A model generated the notes under the pieces. That model did no database searches and was not told the origin of the DNA. It was given only the letters and a program-made list of their open reading frames with translations. This document shows positions 32,579 to 37,955 of a DNA stretch of 37,955 nt, in pieces. The DNA is taken from the NCBI GenBank assembly GCA_946885335.1, contig CAMPGG010000001.1, positions 1-37,955 of the forward strand. Direction: 5' to 3'. The stretch's first letter is position 1, and each line of letters starts with the position of its first letter. The DNA comes from an uncultured Chitinophagaceae bacterium (GTDB lineage: Bacteria; Bacteroidota; Bacteroidia; Chitinophagales; Chitinophagaceae). The translations under genes and the position numbers were made by a program.

Positions 32579-33265
32579 ATGAACAAGCGCAATTTGCTCT
32601 CTACGTGTTTTCTCTTATGTAGTTTTTATATCTATGGCCAGGAATTAAAAGTCATAAACAGCTTAAAGGAATACCGCAAAACTGTAAAAAACGATGCAAA
32701 TAATATGATGGTTGCCGTCCAAAAATTGCTACCCAAAGCGGTGATGGATATACGTTATGCTACATCAAATAATTTTACCGGTGAAATTTTATATCCGCAA
32801 TCCTTTGAAGTTTTTTTAAGAAAACCAGTAGCAGATTCATTAGTTAAAGTTCAATCTGCTTTGAACAAACAGGGATTGGGATTAAAAATTTTTGACGCCT
32901 ATAGACCTTATGATGTAACCGTAAAAATGTGGGATCTGATTCGTGATGAACGGTATGTCGCAAATCCGGCAAAAGGCTCAGGACATAACAGGGGGATTTC
33001 TGTTGATTTAACTATTATTGATCTGGCCACAGGTAAAGAACTGGATATGGGAACAGGGTATGATCATTTTTCTGATACGGCACATCATTCATTTAAACAA
33101 TTACCACAGCAAGTTTTAAAGAACAGGGAATTATTGAAAAGCATAATGGAAAAGCATGGTTTTATACCACTGGAAACAGAATGGTGGCATTACCACCTGC
33201 TTTGGCCAAAGCGTTTTGAGGTTTTGAACCTGCAACCCAGGCAATTGAAAAAAATTAATTTATAG
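32579..33265 (+). CDS. D-alanyl-D-alanine dipeptidase, VanX/DdpX-like (M15D)
   Basis: A 228-aa zinc dipeptidase. Residues 1-20 look like a signal peptide (MNKRNLLSTCFLLCSFYIYG). FDAYRPYD holds the conserved Arg109; GSGHNRGISVD holds the zinc ligands His136 and Asp143; ETEWWHYH holds the catalytic Glu201 and third zinc ligand His204. The family cleaves D-Ala-D-Ala, either for vancomycin resistance (VanX) or to recycle the dipeptide (DdpX). With a signal peptide and no vanH/vanA genes, wall recycling is more likely here. Its 3' end overlaps the convergent aroC gene by 6 bases. Confidence 0.88.
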   Translation: MNKRNLLSTCFLLCSFYIYGQELKVINSLKEYRKTVKNDANNMMVAVQKLLPKAVMDIRYATSNNFTGEILYPQSFEVFLRKPVADSLVKVQSALNKQGLGLKIFDAYRPYDVTVKMWDLIRDERYVANPAKGSGHNRGISVDLTIIDLATGKELDMGTGYDHFSDTAHHSFKQLPQQVLKNRELLKSIMEKHGFIPLETEWWHYHLLWPKRFEVLNLQPRQLKKINL

Positions 33266-34261
33266 AATCCTGGTAACACGCTGTTCAAGTAACATGGCAT
33301 CGGCAAGCACCATTGCGGTGACAGCCTCCAGTATAACAGGTACCCTTAGGGCAATACAAAGATCGTGTCGTCCTTTTACGGAAAATGTTTCCAATTCACC
33401 AGAATGCCAGTTAAGCGTATGCTGGTTTTGTGGCGTTGAAGATGTTGGTTTTACTGCCACCCGGAAAACTATTTCGTTGCCATTTGAAATACCACCCACA
33501 ATTCCTCCTGCATGATTTGTTTCCGTTTTTCCATCCATATTAATTATAGAATCATTGTGCTGGCTGCCAAACATGTTGGCGGCTGCAAAACCAGTTCCGA
33601 ATTCTATTCCCCTGATAGCCGGTATGGCAAAAACGGCATGGCTGATTAACGATTCTAAAGAATCAAAAAAAGGTTCTCCTAAACCAGTGGCTAAACCTGA
33701 AGCCTTACATTCAACTATTCCTCCAACACTGTCCTTAGCATCAATAGCTTTTTGTAACCCTTTTTCCTGGTCTGTTTCACCACCAATTTCTGTAATTGAC
33801 GCTTTGATTTGAATATTATCTTTTGCAGTAGCTAATATTTTTTTTGCAATTACGCCAGCTGCAACCAATGCAACGGTCAGGCGACCACTGAAATGACCAC
33901 CACCACGATAATCTTCAAACCCGCCAAATTTTTTATGGGCTACAAAATCAGCATGACCGGGCCTTGGAAAATCCCGTTTTTTTTCATAATCCTGTGAACG
34001 GGTATTTTTATTTTCAAATAAAATAAGCAAAGGCGCACCGGTGGTTTTTCCATTGAAAATCCCCGATTTTAATAATGGAATATCATCCTCCACTCTCGGA
34101 GTGGTACCTTTTGCACCAGGTTTGCGACGATCTATATCGATCTTAAAATCTTCCTGAGATAAAGATAAACCGGCTGGGCAACCATCAACCAGTAATCCTG
34201 CACATTCACCATGTGATTCGCCCAAAATGGAAATACGAAATAACCGGCCAAATTGATTCAT
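33260..34261 (-). CDS. aroC: Chorismate synthase
   Basis: A 333-aa enzyme making chorismate from EPSP with reduced FMN. Landmarks: GESHGECAGLLVDGCPAGL (residues 14-32), RRKPGAKGTTPRVEDDIPLL, DFPRPGHADFVAHKKF, EDYRGGGHFSGRLTVALVAA and RHDLCIALRVPVILEAVTAM. The length is a little below the usual 350-360 aa but every core motif is present. It is the last gene of the minus-strand shikimate operon (47 bases after aroA) and shares its last 6 bases with the convergent dipeptidase gene. Confidence 0.96.
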   Translation of the reverse strand: MNQFGRLFRISILGESHGECAGLLVDGCPAGLSLSQEDFKIDIDRRKPGAKGTTPRVEDDIPLLKSGIFNGKTTGAPLLILFENKNTRSQDYEKKRDFPRPGHADFVAHKKFGGFEDYRGGGHFSGRLTVALVAAGVIAKKILATAKDNIQIKASITEIGGETDQEKGLQKAIDAKDSVGGIVECKASGLATGLGEPFFDSLESLISHAVFAIPAIRGIEFGTGFAAANMFGSQHNDSIINMDGKTETNHAGGIVGGISNGNEIVFRVAVKPTSSTPQNQHTLNWHSGELETFSVKGRHDLCIALRVPVILEAVTAMVLADAMLLEQRVTRIL

Positions 34262-34308
34262 AAAAAGAAATTTAAAAATGCTGGTTCTATCAAAGTTAAA
34301 AAAGAAGA

Positions 34309-35592
34309 CTAAGCTTGATGATCCGTTTTTACCGAAGCGCCTATTTTTTGCAAATCAGTATAAAAATCAGGATAAGATTTATTGATAGCATCTGCTTCAT
34401 GAATTATTACATCAGAATTGGCACTTAAGCCAGCAACAGCACATGCCATAGCGATCCGGTGATCATGATGTGAATGAACAGTTCCACCTTTAATTTCACC
34501 GCCACCCTCAATAAACATTTCATCATTTTCGAACCAGGTCTTTATACCCATTTTACCAAATTCTTCCTGTAAAGTCTGGGCCCGGTTACTTTCTTTGTGT
34601 GTTAGTCGATGCACACCTTTTATGCGACTCAGTCCTTTACAATGAGCTGCTAAGGCTACCAATGGTGGAAACAGGTCGGGACAATCTTCCGCATCGAAAA
34701 TAAATGGCTGGTTTGCTTTGCGGTGAATAGATATACCATCGTTATAACGTATACCTGTACCCGAATCATCCAATGCTTTTAATATTGCTTTATCAGCCTG
34801 TACGGAAGCAATATCCAACCCTTTCACTTCCAGATTTCCTGCAACAGCGCCAGCAACCAATAAGAAAGCGCCTCCGCTCCAATCTCCTTCAACCGTGTAT
34901 TCCCTGTCAATATTTATTTTGGGAGATGCTGAAACAGGAAAATAAAAAGATGCATAATTATTATTAACAGGAAGCTTCATGCCAAACTGTTTCATAACAT
35001 CTAAAGTAAGATCAATATAAGGACGGCTTTTTAAATTATTTACAGTTAGGGTAATATCACTGGCATCTGCAGCCGAAAATGACATCAGTAACCCGGTGAG
35101 AAATTGCGAACTGAGTGATCCATCAATAGAAATATTTACAGGTTTTAATGGCCCCTGGATATTTATTGGTAAAAAACCATTGTTTGACTGGATTTTGACA
35201 GCAAGTTGCGGAAAGACTTCGTCGAAAAAATTCATCGGCCTTTTCAACAAACTTCCTTCGCCTTCGATATTGATTGATTTATCACTTAATGCAATGATGG
35301 GAGCAAACATTCGGATACCCAAACCACTTTCTCCGCAATTAACCTGTTGAGAAACGGGATGAATACCATTACTGGTAACTTTCAAACTTCCATCCTGCAG
35401 TATTTCAACTTTTGCACCCAGGTCCTGGATCATTTTGATAGCGGCTTTATCGTCATTTGAATGTCCCGGATTTTTAATGACCGATGTACCCACAGATAAA
35501 ACTGCAGCTGCGCATGCCCGTTGCATAGAACTTTTAGAAGCTGGAGATTGAATTACTCCCGAGACAGTTGATGGTGAAATGACCGCTATCAT
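34309..35592 (-). CDS. aroA: 3-phosphoshikimate 1-carboxyvinyltransferase (EPSP synthase)
   Basis: A 427-aa enzyme of the shikimate pathway, joining shikimate 3-phosphate and phosphoenolpyruvate. Visible motifs: SPASKSSMQRACAAA (residues 16-30, phosphate and shikimate binding), SSQFLTGLLMSF, EGDWSGGAFLL, LTHKESNRAQTL and HSHHDHRIAMACAVAGL. Length and motif order are normal. Its ATG overlaps the stop of aroB by 4 bases (ATGA), showing translational coupling. Confidence 0.96.
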   Translation of the reverse strand: MIAVISPSTVSGVIQSPASKSSMQRACAAAVLSVGTSVIKNPGHSNDDKAAIKMIQDLGAKVEILQDGSLKVTSNGIHPVSQQVNCGESGLGIRMFAPIIALSDKSINIEGEGSLLKRPMNFFDEVFPQLAVKIQSNNGFLPINIQGPLKPVNISIDGSLSSQFLTGLLMSFSAADASDITLTVNNLKSRPYIDLTLDVMKQFGMKLPVNNNYASFYFPVSASPKINIDREYTVEGDWSGGAFLLVAGAVAGNLEVKGLDIASVQADKAILKALDDSGTGIRYNDGISIHRKANQPFIFDAEDCPDLFPPLVALAAHCKGLSRIKGVHRLTHKESNRAQTLQEEFGKMGIKTWFENDEMFIEGGGEIKGGTVHSHHDHRIAMACAVAGLSANSDVIIHEADAINKSYPDFYTDLQKIGASVKTDHQA

Positions 35593-36611
35593 TGAAGATC
35601 ATTTATCATGTCTTCCAATTGGGTTACCGGTATGGGTTGAATGGTTCCTTTGCCTATCTTTTCCAACAATACATAATTGATATTATTCTTGTCTTTCTTT
35701 TTATCCATCTTCATTAAAGAAAATACTTTTTTTGTATCGTATGCTGCAGAAACAGGCAGCTCGTATTTTTTCAGGAGCGACATTACACGAGAGGTTTCTT
35801 TAAACCCTGTAAGGTTTTGTGAAACCATGGAAGCTGCAACCATTCCAATGGAAATAGCCTGGCCATGTGTTAATTCATAAATATTTTCTAATGCATGCCC
35901 GAGCGTATGACCAAAATTCAACATTTTGCGAATGCCTTGTTCATGTTCATCAGTACGGGCGATCTCTGATTTGAGTAATGCATTTCTTTTAACCAGGACA
36001 GACATGGCTGCCGGGTTTTTCTTATAAAATGAAAGCGTATTTTTTTCTAATTGCCTGAACATGGCTGCATCGTGTATGCATGCATGTTTGATGATCTCTG
36101 CAAAGCCACTTGACCATTCATGTTTGGGTAATGTTTTCAGGAACGAAAAATCATACAAAAGAAATTCCGGTTGCCTGATGGCACCTACCAGGTTTTTATA
36201 CAATCCTACATTCACACCATTTTTACCACCAATGGCTGCATCTACCATAGCTAAAACAGTTGTGGGTACAAAACCGTAATTAATTCCCCGCATATATATA
36301 GCAGCTACATAACCGGTAATATCCGTGATCACACCACCTCCCACTCCAACTAACCAGGTTTTACGATCGGCACCCATTTCAATCAGTTGTCCAATTATTG
36401 CATCAACTGTAGCCTGCACTTTAAACTCTTCGCCCGGTTTAAGTACAATGACATTATGCCCTTTGAATTTTGATTTGTGTTTTGCAAAAATGTTATCGTC
36501 CGTTATAAAAACGGTATTGCTAAAATCAACTAAATTTCCAAGTAGCTGGAAGGATGCGTCAAATATGTATTGTGTGGAATGCTGCCCGATCTTTAAACTA
36601 ACTTTCTTCAT
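35589..36611 (-). CDS. aroB: 3-dehydroquinate synthase
   Basis: A 340-aa enzyme that closes DAHP into 3-dehydroquinate using NAD+ and zinc. Motifs: GVGGGVITDITGYVAAIYMR (NAD-binding), GGKNGVNVGLYKNLVGA, EWSSGFAEIIKHACI (zinc ligand Glu and conserved Lys) and LNFGHTLGHALE (zinc His pair). It is coupled by a 4-base overlap to aroA. It starts 60 bases after the DAHP synthase-chorismate mutase gene, with no terminator between. Confidence 0.96.
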   Translation of the reverse strand: MKKVSLKIGQHSTQYIFDASFQLLGNLVDFSNTVFITDDNIFAKHKSKFKGHNVIVLKPGEEFKVQATVDAIIGQLIEMGADRKTWLVGVGGGVITDITGYVAAIYMRGINYGFVPTTVLAMVDAAIGGKNGVNVGLYKNLVGAIRQPEFLLYDFSFLKTLPKHEWSSGFAEIIKHACIHDAAMFRQLEKNTLSFYKKNPAAMSVLVKRNALLKSEIARTDEHEQGIRKMLNFGHTLGHALENIYELTHGQAISIGMVAASMVSQNLTGFKETSRVMSLLKKYELPVSAAYDTKKVFSLMKMDKKKDKNNINYVLLEKIGKGTIQPIPVTQLEDMINDLQ

Positions 36612-36671
36612 AATCCTGAGAAAACAATAAGCTGCCTGCTTTTAAATTAGAAATATTGATGGTGAATATAA

Positions 36672-37760
36672 TCAGCTGTTCATAATCTTATTCTGGTGAT
36701 TGATGCTTTCCATATGAACGGCATCAAAATACTTTGTAATAAAATCTTTACTCAGTCCTAATCCTTCGCCCTTTTTAAAAGCTCTTTCTAAAATCTCATT
36801 CCAACGATTGGTTTGCAGAATGGTTATACTGTTATTCTTCTTAAACTCACCAATCATATCAGCGATCTTCATACGCTGACCAATAAGCAACAATAATTCA
36901 TCATCTATCTGGTTGATCTGCTCCCTGAATTTTTCAAGCGCATACAAAAATTCTTTTTCAGTAGTGGTTTCATAACGCCATTGTATACCCGAAATAATTT
37001 CAGCCAGTCTTTCAGGCACTACCTGCTGACTTGCATCACTCCAGGCTTTGTCAGGATCAATATGACTTTCAATCATCAACCCATCAAAATCAAGGTCAAT
37101 AGCTTTCTGGCTAATATCTGCCAGGATATCCCTGCGACCGCAAATATGCGAAGGATCGCAGATCATCAGCATACCCGGGTTACGACGTTTCATTTCAATG
37201 GCCAGGTGCCACATAGGTGCATTCCGGTATTCCGTATTACCATATGAACTGAAACCGCGATGAATCAATCCAATATTTTTTACACCTGCTTTGGCTACTC
37301 TTTCAACCGCACCTGTCCATAATTCCAGGTCAGGATTGATGGGATTTTTGATCAAAACCGGGACATCAACTCCCTTTAATGCATCGGCCACTTCCTGTAT
37401 ACTGAACGGATTTACAGTTGTACGTGCACCAATCCATAAAATGTCAACATCAAAATGCAAAGCATCCTGAACTTGTTTGGCATTAGCCACTTCTACCGCA
37501 ATAGGTAAACCAGTTAGCTTTTTTGCCTGCGCCATCCAGGGTAAACCTTTTGCACCAATACCTTCAAAACTGCCAGGGCGGGTACGCGGTTTCCAAATAC
37601 CGGCACGAAGTACATCTACTTTTCCGGTTGCAGCCAGTTGAGTTGCAGTAGCCAGTACCTGTTCTTCGGTTTCAGCGCTGCAGGGTCCACTGATGATCAG
37701 TGGACGTTTATTCCACACGTCCATGATTGCTTTTTTTTGTTCGATTGTTTGTTGTTGCAT
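36672..37760 (-). CDS. Bifunctional DAHP synthase / chorismate mutase type II
   Basis: A 362-aa fusion. Residues 1-260 are a type I-beta DAHP synthase (KDO8P-synthase-like): LIISGPCSAETEEQVL, VLRAGIWKPRTRPGSF, DILWIGARTTVNPFS, LIKNPINPDLELW and MLMICDPSHICGRR. Residues 268-355 form an AroQ chorismate mutase (EKFREQINQIDDELLLLIGQ, then RMKIADMIGEFKKNN). The C-terminal mutase arrangement is the one known from Prevotella and other Bacteroidota; the mutase probably also gives prephenate feedback control. It is the first gene of the operon and commits carbon to aromatic amino acids. Confidence 0.94.
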   Translation of the reverse strand: MQQQTIEQKKAIMDVWNKRPLIISGPCSAETEEQVLATATQLAATGKVDVLRAGIWKPRTRPGSFEGIGAKGLPWMAQAKKLTGLPIAVEVANAKQVQDALHFDVDILWIGARTTVNPFSIQEVADALKGVDVPVLIKNPINPDLELWTGAVERVAKAGVKNIGLIHRGFSSYGNTEYRNAPMWHLAIEMKRRNPGMLMICDPSHICGRRDILADISQKAIDLDFDGLMIESHIDPDKAWSDASQQVVPERLAEIISGIQWRYETTTEKEFLYALEKFREQINQIDDELLLLIGQRMKIADMIGEFKKNNSITILQTNRWNEILERAFKKGEGLGLSKDFITKYFDAVHMESINHQNKIMNS

Positions 37761-37825
37761 TTTTAAAATATTGATGTTTTACAGGAGTCGGATTCAAATA
37801 ACTAACTATAAATTATTTTACCCGA

Positions 37826-37955
37826 TTATCTTGAATTGGCATCGTTCATCCGGATGCGTCTTCCTTTGAATTTTTTTCCGTCAATTGCACTGATCATTTT
37901 CCCTGCAGCTTTGGGATCGATTTCAATCCAGCTATTCAATTCTTTCATATCAATC
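37826..37955 (-). CDS. C-terminal RNA-binding (DbpA-type) domain of a probable DEAD-box RNA helicase, 5' part missing
   Basis: I translated the last 42 codons by hand from the window edge to TAA at 37826-37828. KELNSWIEIDPKAAGKMISA then IDGKKFKGRRIRMNDANSR matches the end of the RRM-like DbpA RNA-binding domain (SxVEVxxxxAxxxIxxxxGxxxKGRxIRVNxA), which in Bacteroidota ends DEAD-box helicases of the DeaD/CsdA type. The helicase core lies outside the window, so the assignment rests on this short domain alone. Confidence 0.65.
   Translation of the reverse strand, partial: IDMKELNSWIEIDPKAAGKMISAIDGKKFKGRRIRMNDANSR

Noticed and set aside
32579..33265. Vancomycin resistance (vanX) gene
   Set aside because: No vanH, vanA or vanRS genes accompany it and the protein seems exported, so dipeptide recycling or wall turnover is the better reading.

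Overview
The window comes from a member of the Bacteroidota, most likely the Chitinophagaceae or a close relative. Supporting evidence: an AT-rich genome; several promoters with the Bacteroidota -7 box TAnnTTTG; few recognisable Shine-Dalgarno sequences; a bacillithiol-type YtxJ protein; a TonB-dependent outer-membrane receptor; an OmpA protein with thrombospondin type 3 repeats; and a DAHP synthase fused to a C-terminal chorismate mutase. No phage, transposase, CRISPR or plasmid gene is seen. The DNA looks chromosomal, with one repeat-rich patch at about 1410-1680.

Layout. Positions 1-506 hold a truncated lipoprotein histidine phosphatase, followed by an unknown 239-aa protein and a patch of REP-like hairpins plus a GC-rich structured element. 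Positions 1680-7278 (minus) encode an S9 peptidase, an EamA transporter, a DPM1-like glycosyltransferase and a DnaQ-like exonuclease. Positions 7590-12498 (plus) encode a 41-aa lipoprotein, YtxJ, a membrane-anchored MutS-like ATPase and a 793-aa GAF-like protein; a convergent amidohydrolase follows. Positions 13541-15815 carry a strong promoter with a tiny, possibly leaderless ORF, then a membrane-anchored glutamate-synthase-like flavoprotein, a Rnk/GreA-like protein and a terminator.

Positions 15926-23427 form the most coherent accessory block, probably for nitric oxide or nitrosative stress and Fe-S repair. It encodes two heme-copper-oxidase-subunit-I-like membrane proteins, a lipoprotein cytochrome c, a small cupin, a hemerythrin, an Rrf2 regulator with three candidate cluster cysteines, a DUF59/SufT-like Fe-S factor, a DUF1858-DUF2249 protein, a lipoprotein and a RIC/ScdA-type di-iron repair protein with two N-terminal DUF2249 domains. 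A perfect 9+9 bp palindrome overlaps the RIC promoter and is a candidate Rrf2 operator. The genes from RIC to Rrf2 all lie on the minus strand with short gaps or overlaps. The likely logic is that Rrf2 senses NO through its cluster, releases the operator, and Fe-S repair and NO-handling proteins are made.

Positions 23528-28211 hold an LRR protein, an unknown protein, a PQQ-like propeller protein, a cold-shock-domain protein with a clear terminator, a zinc alcohol dehydrogenase and tRNA-Leu(CAG). Positions 28326-33265 encode envelope proteins: a TonB receptor, an OmpA/TSP3 protein, an RlpA-like protein and a VanX/DdpX-like dipeptidase. Positions 33260-37760 are a shikimate/chorismate operon in the order DAHP synthase-chorismate mutase, aroB, aroA, aroC. 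The window ends in the C-terminal RNA-binding domain of a probable DEAD-box helicase.
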